A stretch of DNA of 64,000 bases from Terriglobia bacterium (lineage in GTDB: Bacteria; Acidobacteriota; Terriglobia; JAIQFV01), in NCBI GenBank assembly GCA_028716525.1, contig JAQUPQ010000010.1, positions 40,298 through 104,297 on the forward strand, written 5' to 3'. Positions 53,840-63,046 of this stretch are shown in pieces. The position numbers and the translations under genes were made by a program. A model generated the notes under the pieces. That model made no database searches. It saw only the letters and a program-made list of their open reading frames with translations, and was not told the origin of the DNA. The stretch's first letter is position 1, and every line of letters begins with the position of its first letter.

Positions 53840-54358
53840 ATGACAAACACCCCTGCCTCGTGTGTGGGTAAAGTTGTGTTGAAGCTGGGCGACGACATTT
53901 CCACGGATGTCATTTACCCGGGCCGGTTCATGGCCACGGTGCTGCCCGCGGAAACGCCGCAGTACGCCTTTTGCGATTTAGTGGAATTCAACACGCGCTT
54001 GAAGAAGAAGGAGATTCCGCCGCGCAGCATCCTCGTCGCGGGGAAAAATTTCGGATGCGGGTCTTCGCGTGAACAGGCGGCATCGGCTTTGAAAGGACAC
54101 GAACTCCTCATCATCGCCAAGGGTTTTGCGCGCATCTTTCTTCAGAATGCCATTAATTTGGGCCTGCGAATCGTGGTGTGTCCTGACCTGGAAGCTTCGG
54201 AAGGCGATGAGGTGGAAATTTCGGGCCAACGGGTCATCAATCGAACTTCTCTTAAAACATTTCCTATGGTGCCGCTGCCCCTGACCCGACAGGCGATTAT
54301 CGATGCCGGGGGATTGATCCCCTACACGCGAAAACGTCTCCTGGAGAAACACGCCTAG
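53840..54358 (+). CDS. Aconitase-superfamily hydro-lyase small subunit, LeuD-like
   Basis: 172 residues. Swivel domain with GDDISTDVIYPGRFM (about 14-28) and GKNFGCGSSREQAASALK (about 59-76), the classic LeuD/aconitase domain 4 motifs. It begins right after the LeuC-like stop, so the two are co-translated. A terminator lies 50 bases downstream. Confidence 0.9.
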   Translation: MTNTPASCVGKVVLKLGDDISTDVIYPGRFMATVLPAETPQYAFCDLVEFNTRLKKKEIPPRSILVAGKNFGCGSSREQAASALKGHELLIIAKGFARIFLQNAINLGLRIVVCPDLEASEGDEVEISGQRVINRTSLKTFPMVPLPLTRQAIIDAGGLIPYTRKRLLEKHA

Positions 54359-54401
54359 CCTTGAGCCCTGGGGGCTCCCGGCACACGACTATCCCAAGAA
54401 T

Positions 54402-54460
54402 AAAAAAAGAAAAGGATTGCATAGCGAATCGCAATCAGCTACCCGCAATGCAATCCTTTT
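54402..54460. terminator. Bidirectional terminator between leuD-like and HU genes
   Basis: A 13-bp perfect stem AAAAGGATTGCAT (54410-54422)/ATGCAATCCTTTT (54448-54460) with a 25-base loop. On the minus strand it is followed by CTTTTTTTATT, a good T tract for the HU-like gene; on the plus strand it ends in TTTT. Confidence 0.8.
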
Positions 54461-54481
54461 CAAAATCCATGAAGAATAATC

Positions 54482-54778
54482 TTACTTCTTCTTGGGGGCG
54501 ACGGCGTCTTTGCAAGCCTTGGCGACACGGAATTTTACAACCGTTTTCGCCGGAATCTTGATGGCTTCGCCGGTCGCGGGGTTGCGGCCCATACGCGCCT
54601 TGCGGTTCACCTTGACCAGTTTTCCGAGCCCCGGAATCACAAACTGTCCGGTCTTCTTGGTTTCATTGATTGCCAGAGCGGCCAGTTCTTCCAAACCCGA
54701 GGCTGCCTGTTTCTTAGTAATGCTTAACTTCTCGGCCATGTGCGCAACCGTCTGCGATTTCGTCATCACTTTCGCCAT
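54482..54778 (-). CDS. hup: HU/IHF-family DNA-binding protein
   Basis: 98 residues. The helical N-terminal half (MTKSQTVAHMAEKLSITKKQA) and the arm motif FVIPGLGKLVKVNRKARMGRNPATGEAIKIPAKTVVKFR are diagnostic; the Pro-containing tip RNPATGE is intact. The end AKACKDAVAPKKK is a short basic extension. It bends and compacts DNA. AAGGAGGAG lies about 4 bases before the ATG. A matching promoter is visible upstream. Confidence 0.93.
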   Translation of the reverse strand: MAKVMTKSQTVAHMAEKLSITKKQAASGLEELAALAINETKKTGQFVIPGLGKLVKVNRKARMGRNPATGEAIKIPAKTVVKFRVAKACKDAVAPKKK

Positions 54779-54866
54779 ACTTCTCCTCCTTGTGGAATTA
54801 GAAAAGATACGTGAACCCGGACCTTCAGACTTTGGAACGAAGTACGATTTCGCTTCGTGTTTATCG

Positions 54867-54895
54867 AGTTAAAATCAACTCCCAAAATCTGTCAA
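54867..54895 (-). promoter_or_regulatory. Candidate sigma-70 promoter of the HU-like gene
   Basis: On the minus strand TTGACA (54895-54890) and TTAACT (54872-54867) are 17 bases apart, about 90 bases before the ATG. The -35 is perfect, the -10 weak. Confidence 0.5.
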
Positions 54896-54998
54896 GTGGA
54901 ATCTGCAATTCTCTGTAAAAAAAGTACGCGGCAAAGTATTGACTTCCCGGATTCATAAAAAGCTCCCGGCGACTCGATACCGCGCTTGAAATTCAGCC

Positions 54999-56282
54999 TT
55001 AAAGCCGGATCGGCGAAAGAATCTCTCCACGGACCAAATCGGCCGGGGATTCGCGGCGCCGGATCAAACGTGCTCGCGACGCATCAATCAAGATCTCGGG
55101 GCAACGCGGCCGGGCATTGTAATTGGAGGCCAGAGAAAATCCGTAAGCGCCGGTTTCGCCGATGGCCAGCAACTCGCCCGGCTGCGGCTTCCGGAGCCGC
55201 CGATCACGCGCAAAAAAATCCCCGGTTTCACAGATGGGCCCCACCACATCGGCTCGAAACGATCCGGTTCGGGTCGATCTTTCGACCGGAAGAATCTGAT
55301 GAAACGCTTGATACAAGGTCGGCCGAATCAAATCGTTCATTCCGGCGTCGACCACGACAAAATTCTTGCGGCCGTTCCGTTTCAAGAAAAGCACGCGGGT
55401 CACCAACACACCGGCCCGACCTACCAGCCACCGGCCCGGCTCAAAGAAAAGCGTGCAGCCGAGCGGCCTGAGAATCGGAAGCACTCGCCTGGCCAGAGCC
55501 TGGGCAGGCGGCGTCCGCTCCCCACGATAGGAAATGCCCAGCCCTCCCCCCAGATCGAGAGTATGGATTTCAAATCCGGCGGCCCGCAATTGCCGAACCT
55601 TGTTCGCCAGAATCGCCGCCGCATCGGCGAAAGGTTCCAAACTTAGAATCTGGGACCCGATGTGAAATCCCAGTCCTCGAAGGCGCAGAAAAGGCCGGGA
55701 CCGCGCCGCTCGGAACAATTCGTCGACGGAGTGAATGTCGATGCCGAATTTATGTTCACGCAAACCGGTGGCAATGTAGGGATGCGTTCGCGGATCGACG
55801 TCGGGATTGACGCGAAGTCCTGCTTCCGCTTTCACTCGAAGCGCCTGAGCACGGGCCGCGAGCAATTCCAGCTCGGCCGCCGACTCCACGTTGAATTGCC
55901 CAATCCTGCGACTCAGCGCAAAATCGATTTCCTCGGCGGTTTTCCCGACACCGGAGAATACCACGGCTCGCGGATTGGCTCCCGCGCGCAGAACACGGAA
56001 CAGTTCTCCGCCGGAAACCACGTCGAACCCGCTTCCCAGGGTGCGAAACAATTTCAGGATGGCGAGGTTGGAATTGGCCTTGACGGCATAGCAAACGCGG
56101 TGAGGCACGGTCGCGAAAGCGTCGTCAAACTCCCCGAAGCGGCGCCGGATGTCGCCGGCGCTGTAAATGTAACAAGGAGTTCCCACGCGGGACACCACCT
56201 CTCGAATGGAAACGCCATCCATAAAAAGATGTCGGCCGCGATAAGAGATGGGATGGAAATTGGGGCGGGTCACGTTTGACAT
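54999..56282 (-). CDS. lysA: Diaminopimelate decarboxylase
   Basis: Final step of lysine synthesis. 427 residues from the ATG at 56282. PLP-Lys motif RVCYAVKANSN (about 55-65), GLGFHIGSQI (about 170) and the glycine-rich phosphate loop LDLGGGLGISYRGE (about 208-221) are in place. ICETGDFFARDR carries the catalytic Cys, and AIGETGAYGFSLASNYNARPR the C-terminal substrate site. The open frame further upstream overlaps mutS2 sequence and is rejected. It is divergent from mutS2 with 64 bases between starts. Confidence 0.93.
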   Translation of the reverse strand: MSNVTRPNFHPISYRGRHLFMDGVSIREVVSRVGTPCYIYSAGDIRRRFGEFDDAFATVPHRVCYAVKANSNLAILKLFRTLGSGFDVVSGGELFRVLRAGANPRAVVFSGVGKTAEEIDFALSRRIGQFNVESAAELELLAARAQALRVKAEAGLRVNPDVDPRTHPYIATGLREHKFGIDIHSVDELFRAARSRPFLRLRGLGFHIGSQILSLEPFADAAAILANKVRQLRAAGFEIHTLDLGGGLGISYRGERTPPAQALARRVLPILRPLGCTLFFEPGRWLVGRAGVLVTRVLFLKRNGRKNFVVVDAGMNDLIRPTLYQAFHQILPVERSTRTGSFRADVVGPICETGDFFARDRRLRKPQPGELLAIGETGAYGFSLASNYNARPRCPEILIDASRARLIRRRESPADLVRGEILSPIRL

Positions 56283-56346
56283 TTTTCCAAAGCGAGGGCT
56301 ACAATGCGTCGTTTTATGCGCCCGCGATCGGAGCACCGAGGCGCCG

Positions 56347-58770
56347 ATGCAGTCCGCCGGAATGAACCCCTCAAGCCTCCACACACTGGAATATCACGAA
56401 TTGCTGGCCGTATTGTCTCGTTATTTGACTTCCGGATTGGCCCGGGAGCGCTCTCCCCTGCTCCAAGTTCAACCTCAGATGGCCGATCTCCGGCGTGAAC
56501 TCCGTTGCACCACCGAACTCAAACAACTTCTCTCAGAAGGCCACCGCTTCAATTTTTCGGAATTGAGTTCGATCTCAGAAATTTTTTCCCACCTCGCCAT
56601 TCAAGGATCGGTTCTGGAACCGCTCGAAATCCTCGAAATGGAAAAGTTGCTTCAGGCTTTTCGTCGCACACGCGCTTCCGGCCGGGCCGTTCAAGAAAAA
56701 TATCCGGGCATCGGACGGATGGCGGAGCAACTCCCCGAATTGCAAATGCTGGAGAAGCAACTGAAGGGAAAGGTTCTTCCCACCGGTGAGCTCGCCAATG
56801 AAGCGAGTCCGGCGCTCGATTCTATACGGAAATCGATCCGCAGGGTGAACGAAAAAATTCAGCACACCCTTTCCAAATTGGTTCAGAAAGGCTCGGGCTC
56901 CCCGGCCGTCCAGGACGAATTTGTCACTCTGCGGAACGATCGATTTGTCATTCCGGTGCGGGTGGAACAGCGCAAGAATATCCCCGGGGTTTTTCACGGC
57001 TCGAGCTCCAGCGGGGCCACGGTTTACGTTGAGCCGCTGAGCGTCGTCGAACTGAATAATGATCTTGCCTCCCGGCGGGAGGCCGAACGGAAAGAAGTAC
57101 AACGCATACTGGCGTCCCTTTCGGATCAACTCCGGGCCGTCCTTCCCGAAATGCAGGCGGGCGCCGACGTTTTGGTGGAGCTGGATATCACGCAGGCAAA
57201 GGCGGATTTCTCGCGCGACTTCAATTGCTGCGAGCCGGAGTTGAACACGGAAGGAACCTTGGGGTTGGACCAAGCCCGACATCCGCTGCTGGAAGATACC
57301 TTGCGACGACGAGGCAAAACCACCGTGCCGGTCTCCATCGATCTCAATCGCGGCCGAAATCTGTTGGTCATCAGCGGCCCCAACACCGGCGGGAAGACCG
57401 TGGCGCTCAAAACGGTCGGCCTTTTGGCTTTGATGGCACAGTCCGGGATGCATATCCCGGCAGAACGGGCCACGCTTCCCCTGTTCAACAACATATTGGC
57501 GGATATCGGCGACCGACAATCCATTCAAGAAAGCCTAAGCACCTTCGCATCGCATGTCACCAATCTGTGCGCCATGGCCGCAGAGGTTTCCTCTTCCGAC
57601 TTGGTCTTGATCGACGAAATCGGAACAGGCACAGACCCGGCCGAAGGTGAAGCCTTGGCGGTGTCCACGGCCGACTTTTTCCGAAAATCCGGCGCTTTTA
57701 CGGTGATCACAACCCACTTTTCCGGTTTGAAAATCTATGCCAGCCAGACGGAAGGAGCTGTAAATTCCTCCATGGAATTTGACGAGAAAACGCTCAAACC
57801 CACCTTTCGTTTGATCGGTGGCGTGGCGGGCGCTTCCAGCGGGATTGAAATTGCGGCGCGACTGGGCCTACCGCATGAAATTACCGCCGAGGCGCGTCGG
57901 CGCCTGTCCGCGGGGCACTCCTCAATGATTGATTTTCTGAATCAACTCCGGGAAGAGAAGAAGCAATACGAATCAGGGCAGGTTCAGCTCCGGGAGGAGA
58001 TTGACCGCTCGCGCGCCGATCGACAGAATGCCCAACTCGATTTTTCGCGCCGCTGGGAGCAGAAAGCCCGTGAGCTGGAGTCGCGGTTTGAGTCCTTTTT
58101 GGGCCAAGTCGAGCTTCACGCCAAAAACGTGGTGGAGAAGATCGGAGATGAGAAGAGCCGTGCTCAGGCGCGCCGCGAAATGGATCAGGAAATCAAGCGA
58201 TTGAAGGAGCGGCACCGAACGCAATTGAAAGCCTTGGTTTCTGAAACTGTTCCCCCGGCTGAAGAAGCGAGCGTGGAGGAAGATTCCAGCAATCACGTTT
58301 TCCGCGTCGGTGAAAAGGTCTTCGTTCGATCTTTCCGCAAAGAAGGCTTACTTCATAAGATCGATCCTGCCGGGACCGCCGACGTCCTGATTGGAAGCTT
58401 CAAGGCCAAAGTACCCTTGGCAGAATGCCGGCCGCTAAAACCCACTGCCTCGGCCGCGGCTCCTTCTAGCCGGGCGGAAAGATCCAAGGCGGATCCGCAT
58501 GTGATTGTGGAGACGACTGCGGCAGAGAGCACCGAAATCAATCTGGTAGGATATACTGCGGAAGAAGCCTTGCACACCGCAGACAAATTTTTGGATCAGG
58601 CATTCTTAGCCAACGCGCCCAAGGTCCGAATCATCCACGGCTCCGGGATGGGCGTATTGCGTCGGTCCCTGGCCGACCTGTTTTCGAAACATCCGCAAGT
58701 TCAGAAGTTCTACCCGGCGCCCCCCGACCAGGGAGGCAACGGCGTGACGATCGTGGAATTGAAGTTATGA
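56347..58770 (+). CDS. mutS2: Endonuclease MutS2
   Basis: 807 residues from the ATG at 56347 (GAGG 5 bases before; another ATG at 56362). The N-terminal MutS core and lever helices lead to the ATPase: Walker A GPNTGGKTVALKTVG (about 373), ESLSTFASHV, and Walker B LVLIDEIGTGTDPAEGEAL (about 450). A long charged coiled coil (about 560-660), a KOW-like domain (FRVGEKVFVRSF) and a C-terminal Smr nuclease domain (VRIIHGSGMGVLR, with the HGxG site) follow. It suppresses homologous recombination or splits collided ribosomes in characterised species. dnaG follows after a 250-base heptad element. Confidence 0.93.
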   Translation: MQSAGMNPSSLHTLEYHELLAVLSRYLTSGLARERSPLLQVQPQMADLRRELRCTTELKQLLSEGHRFNFSELSSISEIFSHLAIQGSVLEPLEILEMEKLLQAFRRTRASGRAVQEKYPGIGRMAEQLPELQMLEKQLKGKVLPTGELANEASPALDSIRKSIRRVNEKIQHTLSKLVQKGSGSPAVQDEFVTLRNDRFVIPVRVEQRKNIPGVFHGSSSSGATVYVEPLSVVELNNDLASRREAERKEVQRILASLSDQLRAVLPEMQAGADVLVELDITQAKADFSRDFNCCEPELNTEGTLGLDQARHPLLEDTLRRRGKTTVPVSIDLNRGRNLLVISGPNTGGKTVALKTVGLLALMAQSGMHIPAERATLPLFNNILADIGDRQSIQESLSTFASHVTNLCAMAAEVSSSDLVLIDEIGTGTDPAEGEALAVSTADFFRKSGAFTVITTHFSGLKIYASQTEGAVNSSMEFDEKTLKPTFRLIGGVAGASSGIEIAARLGLPHEITAEARRRLSAGHSSMIDFLNQLREEKKQYESGQVQLREEIDRSRADRQNAQLDFSRRWEQKARELESRFESFLGQVELHAKNVVEKIGDEKSRAQARREMDQEIKRLKERHRTQLKALVSETVPPAEEASVEEDSSNHVFRVGEKVFVRSFRKEGLLHKIDPAGTADVLIGSFKAKVPLAECRPLKPTASAAAPSSRAERSKADPHVIVETTAAESTEINLVGYTAEEALHTADKFLDQAFLANAPKVRIIHGSGMGVLRRSLADLFSKHPQVQKFYPAPPDQGGNGVTIVELKL

Positions 58771-58787
58771 ATCGCGCTAAATGCATC

Positions 58788-59010
58788 AAGGTGTAAGGGA
58801 TGAGGTATCAGGTGTCGGGTGCCGGGGGTCAGGTGCCAGGGAAAAACCAGACTTAGAAAGTCGCATGTCAATCAGATAGACATTGGATTTTGAAAAATCT
58901 TTTTGGATCACAGGATCTTTGCCAGCGATACGATTGCTTTTTCCTGACACCCGACACCTGGCCCCTGGCACCTGAATTCTGACACCCGACACCTGGCACC
59001 CGACACCTGC
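58788..59010. repeat. Inverted 7-base-period element between mutS2 and dnaG
   Basis: The left arm 58788-58843 is eight perfect-period heptads (AAGGTGT ... CAGGTGC, CAGGGAA). The right arm 58941-59010 is ten heptads (TTCCTGA, CACCCGA, CACCTGG ... CACCTGC). Units are reverse complements (AGGTGYC and its complement). The 97-base spacer is AT-rich and unlike either arm. The right arm ends 9 bases before the dnaG ATG and covers the position where a ribosome site would be expected. Confidence 0.88.
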
Positions 59011-59019
59011 TTTTAAGCC

Positions 59020-60795
59020 ATGGCTCTAAAATCCGACTTTGCAGAGCGCGTGAAATCGGCGGTGGACATCGTCCGCATCGTGTCGGACTACGTTCCCCTC
59101 AAAAAAGCTGGATCGAACTTCAGAGGTCTTTGCCCATTTCACAACGAGAAAACCCCATCCTTCCACGTGCATTCAAGCCGCCAGATTTTTCATTGCTTTG
59201 GCTGTGGAGTGGGCGGTGACGTTTTCAAATTTGTGATGTTGGCCGACCGCCTGTCTTTTCCCGAAGCCGTGAAGTCCGTGGCCCAAAAAGCGGGTATCCC
59301 GATCGAAGAACAACGTTACAAGGCGGATGAAGACGACCCTTCGGCTCAACTGCGCAAGGAGTTGTACCGCGTCAACGACTTTGCTTTGAATTTCTTTTGC
59401 AAACAGCTCAAGGCGACCGGCGAAGGCTCCGAAGCCCGGGATTATTTGAAGGCCCGCGGGGTAACGCCTGAAGCCATCGAGCGATTTCGCATTGGATACG
59501 CTCCTCCGAACGGGACTCTGCTGTACTCGGCCTTACAAAGCGCCTTTGGAACTTCTCCCGCGGTTGAAGCCAGCGGATTGGTGATCAAACGGGATGACGG
59601 GACCGGATATTTCGATCGATTTCGCAAGCGGGTCATTTTCCCTATCTTTCGTGAAAGTGGCGCCACCATCGGCTTTGGCGGAAGAATCCTGGGAGAGGGC
59701 CAGCCCAAGTACCTCAACTCGCCGGAGACACACGTCTATTCGAAAAGCCGTACGCTCTATGGATTGAATTTTTCGAAAGACGCCATAAAAAGACTGGACT
59801 ATGCCATCCTGGTGGAAGGTTATCTCGATGCCATCGGCTTGTTGCAGGTCGGTATCGGAAATGTTATTGCCTCTTGCGGCACCAGTTTGACCGACAGTCA
59901 AGTACGCCTGTTGGCGCGGTACACTCAAAAGATCGTTGTCAACTTCGATCCCGACTCCGCCGGCATGGCGGCCACCGAGCGATCGCTCAACACCCTTTTG
60001 GAGAATGAATTTCAAGTCAAAGTGCTGACACTTCCCCGGGGCAACGACCCCGACCTGTTCGTTCGCAATTTTGGCGTTGAAGAATACCGGCGACAGCTCC
60101 GCATGGCGCCCACCTATCTCGATTACTTGATTTCCAAAGCCGCCGAGAAAATTGATCCGGCCTCCAGCCGCAGCAAGGTGGAAGCGCTCAACTGGCTGCT
60201 CCCCTATCTTTCGAGAATCGGGAATGCCATCGAGCGGGCGGATGTGTCGCACTCTGTTTCCACCCGCTTGGGAATTGATGACCCTCTGGTTCGCTCGGAA
60301 CTCGGTCGCGCCGCCCGGGACCGTCACAGCGCCATCTCCAAAGCCACCGTGGAACGCTTGGAACGTCTGCGGCCGGCCGAGGTTCGGGTTATTCAAGGGG
60401 TTTTTGACCGCCCGGATTTTGCCAACGAGCTACTTTCCTTTTGGCAAGAAGCGTCTTATCATAGGGGTTTGTCTTCGGAACGGGTCTTTGAGGCTGTTTT
60501 GGAGGCCTTGGGCCAGGAAGTGTTTGATTCAGAAGCGGTTATAGCAAAGCTGACGGAAAAAACAGATCAAGAACTGCTCATGCGTATCCTGTGTGAAGAG
60601 ACGGAGCCTTTGACGCCTGAGATTTTCGCCGACTGTTTGGGAGAATTGAAGAGAATTTACCTGGAAAAAGAACGCGTCCGGTTACAGCATGAAATCAAAG
60701 CCGCCGAGACGCGGCGAGACGCTTCGCAACTTCAAGAATTGTTGCGAACGCAGCAAGAGTTGGTGCGCCAGTTGGCCGCTTTAACGCATCGTTGA
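59020..60795 (+). CDS. dnaG: DNA primase
   Basis: Makes RNA primers for replication. 591 residues. CHC2 zinc finger LCPFHNEKTPSFHVH...IFHCFGCGVGG (about 39-68) with C-H-C-C ligands. RNAP-like core with RVIFPIFRESG (about 205-215). TOPRIM domain: VEGYLDAIGLLQ (catalytic Glu, about 262) and VNFDPDSAGMAA (DxD, about 305). The C-terminal helicase-interacting part is diverged. No clear ribosome site precedes the ATG; the heptad repeat lies there. It is followed by rpoD, the usual order. Confidence 0.95.
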   Translation: MALKSDFAERVKSAVDIVRIVSDYVPLKKAGSNFRGLCPFHNEKTPSFHVHSSRQIFHCFGCGVGGDVFKFVMLADRLSFPEAVKSVAQKAGIPIEEQRYKADEDDPSAQLRKELYRVNDFALNFFCKQLKATGEGSEARDYLKARGVTPEAIERFRIGYAPPNGTLLYSALQSAFGTSPAVEASGLVIKRDDGTGYFDRFRKRVIFPIFRESGATIGFGGRILGEGQPKYLNSPETHVYSKSRTLYGLNFSKDAIKRLDYAILVEGYLDAIGLLQVGIGNVIASCGTSLTDSQVRLLARYTQKIVVNFDPDSAGMAATERSLNTLLENEFQVKVLTLPRGNDPDLFVRNFGVEEYRRQLRMAPTYLDYLISKAAEKIDPASSRSKVEALNWLLPYLSRIGNAIERADVSHSVSTRLGIDDPLVRSELGRAARDRHSAISKATVERLERLRPAEVRVIQGVFDRPDFANELLSFWQEASYHRGLSSERVFEAVLEALGQEVFDSEAVIAKLTEKTDQELLMRILCEETEPLTPEIFADCLGELKRIYLEKERVRLQHEIKAAETRRDASQLQELLRTQQELVRQLAALTHR

Positions 60796-60923
60796 GAATC
60801 TGATTCTCGCAACAAGATTGGCCGATGAATTGCCTGAAAAAGAATTTGCAAAAAGATGCACCCCATTTAGCGGCAGCAGCGTCTCTATATTATAGGCCGT
60901 TTTATTTCTAAGGAGCCAAACCA

Positions 60924-62624
60924 TTGGGCATTGAAGACAAATACGATCAAGTCAACAAACTGTTGAACATCGGAAAAGAGAAGGGATATCTGCTCTACGA
61001 CGAGGTCAATGACATGCTCCCCGAGCAGGTTACTTCTCCCGACGAGATCGAGGATATTTTCAACGTGTTTGGAAACGCCGGGATCGAAGTGTTGGAAGGA
61101 GAGCCCAAGACCCCGGCGCCGGAAAAAATCGATTTCGAAAAGAAATTTGAGGAACCCTCGGAGGAAGTGGAGCTCGACTTGACCCCGGGAGCGTTGGATA
61201 AAACCAACGACCCGGTGCGCATGTACCTCCGCGAGATGGGCGTGGTGCCGTTGCTGACGCGTGAAGGCGAAGTCGAGATTGCAAAACGCATTGAGCGCGG
61301 GCAACTGGCGGTGATGAAATCTCTGTCCCGCACGCCGCTCATTGTGAAATCCATCATCGCCTTGGGCGAGGATCTTCGCAAAGGCATTCGGTCCATCAAA
61401 GAAATCACCATCTTCAACGATGATGAAATGACCGACGAGAAGGTCGAAGAGAAGCAGAAGGATATGCAGAAGGCCATCGACCGCATCGGCCGGAAATTTA
61501 GAGAATCGATTGAGCTGCGCGAAAAACTGGAGCGTATTCCGAAATCGCGCAAACCCAAACTGCATCGGAAGTATCGCTGGCTCACCAACCGCTCCGTGAT
61601 CGATATCTCCTGTCGAATTCGTGCCATTGACTTCAGCCATCTGGAGAAGAAGCGGTTGATCGACAAGCTCCGCAAGACCGTCGACATGCTGCGGCCCGCC
61701 GACCGCGAAATCCAGCGGCTGGAAAAGAAGCTGCGCATTACCCGCAACCTTTCGGCGCGACGCGAAATTTCCAAAGAGATTCGCGAACATCAAGCCAAGA
61801 TCGGACAAATCGAAAACGAGGCCTTGGCCTCTTTTGCGGATTTGAAGAAGACGTTCCAATCCATCATGCGGAGCGAACGCCGCGCTGACGATGCCAAACG
61901 CGAGCTGGTCGAGGCTAACCTTCGCCTGGTGGTGTCCATCGCCAAGAAATACACCAATCGCGGCCTGCAGTTTCTGGATTTGATTCAGGAAGGCAATATC
62001 GGTTTGATGAAAGCGGTCGACAAGTTTGAATATAAGCGCGGCTACAAATTTTCAACGTACGCCACCTGGTGGATCCGCCAGGCCATCACGCGCGCCATTG
62101 CCGATCAGGCCCGGACCATCCGCATTCCGGTGCACATGATTGAAACCATCAACAAGCTGATCCGGACTTCGCGGCAGTTGGTGCAGGAGTACGGCCGCGA
62201 ACCCACCTCCGAGGAAATTGCCAAGCGCATGGATTTGCCGGTCCAAAAAGTGCGCAAGGTTTTGAAGATCGCGCAGGAACCCATTTCGTTGGAGACGCCC
62301 ATCGGCGAAGAAGAAGATTCCCATCTGGGCGACTTCATCGAAGATCGCGGCATCGTTTCCCCGGCCGAGGCCGTCATCAACCTCAGCCTGAAGGAACAAA
62401 CCGAGAATGTGTTGGGCACGCTCTCGGCGCGCGAAGAGCGGGTCATCAAGATGCGATTCGGTTTGGAAGACGGCAGCGAGCACACGCTCGAAGAAGTGGG
62501 TCACTCCTTCGCCGTGACGCGCGAACGCATTCGACAAATCGAGGCCAAAGCTCTGCGCAAGCTTCGACATCCCTCCCGCAGCAAGAAATTGCGCGCGTTT
62601 CTCGATTCGGAGTGGCGCGATTAG
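60924..62624 (+). CDS. rpoD: RNA polymerase primary sigma factor
   Basis: 566 residues. Region 1.1 ([24 protein letters not shown]) is present, region 1.2 begins [29 protein letters not shown], and a long non-conserved region spans about 140-315. Region 2 is [42 protein letters not shown]. Regions 3 and 4 end with [18 protein letters not shown] and the [36 protein letters not shown] start with AAGGAG 8 bases before it. A terminator follows 30 bases after the stop. Confidence 0.96.
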   Translation: MGIEDKYDQVNKLLNIGKEKGYLLYDEVNDMLPEQVTSPDEIEDIFNVFGNAGIEVLEGEPKTPAPEKIDFEKKFEEPSEEVELDLTPGALDKTNDPVRMYLREMGVVPLLTREGEVEIAKRIERGQLAVMKSLSRTPLIVKSIIALGEDLRKGIRSIKEITIFNDDEMTDEKVEEKQKDMQKAIDRIGRKFRESIELREKLERIPKSRKPKLHRKYRWLTNRSVIDISCRIRAIDFSHLEKKRLIDKLRKTVDMLRPADREIQRLEKKLRITRNLSARREISKEIREHQAKIGQIENEALASFADLKKTFQSIMRSERRADDAKRELVEANLRLVVSIAKKYTNRGLQFLDLIQEGNIGLMKAVDKFEYKRGYKFSTYATWWIRQAITRAIADQARTIRIPVHMIETINKLIRTSRQLVQEYGREPTSEEIAKRMDLPVQKVRKVLKIAQEPISLETPIGEEEDSHLGDFIEDRGIVSPAEAVINLSLKEQTENVLGTLSAREERVIKMRFGLEDGSEHTLEEVGHSFAVTRERIRQIEAKALRKLRHPSRSKKLRAFLDSEWRD

Positions 62625-62652
62625 TTGGACGAATATTTTGAGAAAATCTCCT

Positions 62653-62684
62653 AGGCGCTCGGTTTCGACGGGCGCCTTTTTCTT
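62653..62684 (+). terminator. Intrinsic terminator of rpoD
   Basis: The stem AGGCGCTCG/CGGGCGCCT (one G-U) with a 7-base loop is followed by TTTTTCTT. Confidence 0.88.
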
Positions 62685-62702
62685 ATTCGGCGCATTTTTT
62701 CT

Positions 62703-62731
62703 TTGACTTTTCTCAATTCCAAATGTATCAT
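62703..62731 (+). promoter_or_regulatory. Candidate promoter of the DUF6922/AbiEii pair
   Basis: TTGACT (62703-62708) and TATCAT (62726-62731), 17 bases apart. The -10 lies inside the first codons of the longest frame (ATG at 62723). The start site would be near 62738, where an in-frame GTG lies, so translation may begin on a leaderless GTG. Confidence 0.5.
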
Positions 62732-63004
62732 AAGTGTGTGATCCCACAGCACTTACATTCGTTGTTTTGGGATGTAAACCCTGACACCTTCAACCCCGCC
62801 GCCCATCCCGACTACTCGATTGCCCGGGTGTTGGAATTCGGAGACGAACGGGCCATCGGTTGGATGAGGGAGGCTTTTCCGGAGGCCGAGATCAAAAGGG
62901 TTATCCGCACGGAACGGCGCCTTTCCAGAAAGTCCGCCAATTTCTGGGCCCTGGTGTATAAGATATCCTCTGACGAAGTGGCGGCGCTCCAGCCTACGCC
63001 ATAG
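62723..63004 (+). CDS. DUF6922-type protein, putative antitoxin-side partner of an AbiEii-like gene
   Basis: 93 residues by the longest frame, or 88 from a GTG at 62738. The pattern LFWDVNPDTFNPAAHPDYSIARVLEFGDERAIGWM and SRKSANFWALVY matches the small DUF6922 family, which precedes nucleotidyltransferases of the AbiEii class in many genomes. It is 42 bases from the next gene on the same strand. Function (antitoxin or cofactor) is inferred from the pairing. Confidence 0.72.
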   Translation: MYHKCVIPQHLHSLFWDVNPDTFNPAAHPDYSIARVLEFGDERAIGWMREAFPEAEIKRVIRTERRLSRKSANFWALVYKISSDEVAALQPTP

Positions 63005-63046
63005 CTTCTCCGACCTGTCAGCGATTCGAGGAACGAGGTTCTGACC

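Noticed and set aside
48833..54358. Calling this block a leucine-biosynthesis (leuBCD) operon
   Set aside because: The dehydrogenase has isocitrate-type motifs, leuA is absent, and a CoA-transferase and HMG-CoA-lyase-like gene are interleaved.
54999..56384. Longer lysA start at 56384
   Set aside because: It would overlap the mutS2 start region; the ATG at 56282 leads directly into conserved sequence.
58788..59010. CRISPR array
   Set aside because: The repeat unit is 7 bases, degenerate and contiguous without spacers, and no cas gene is nearby.
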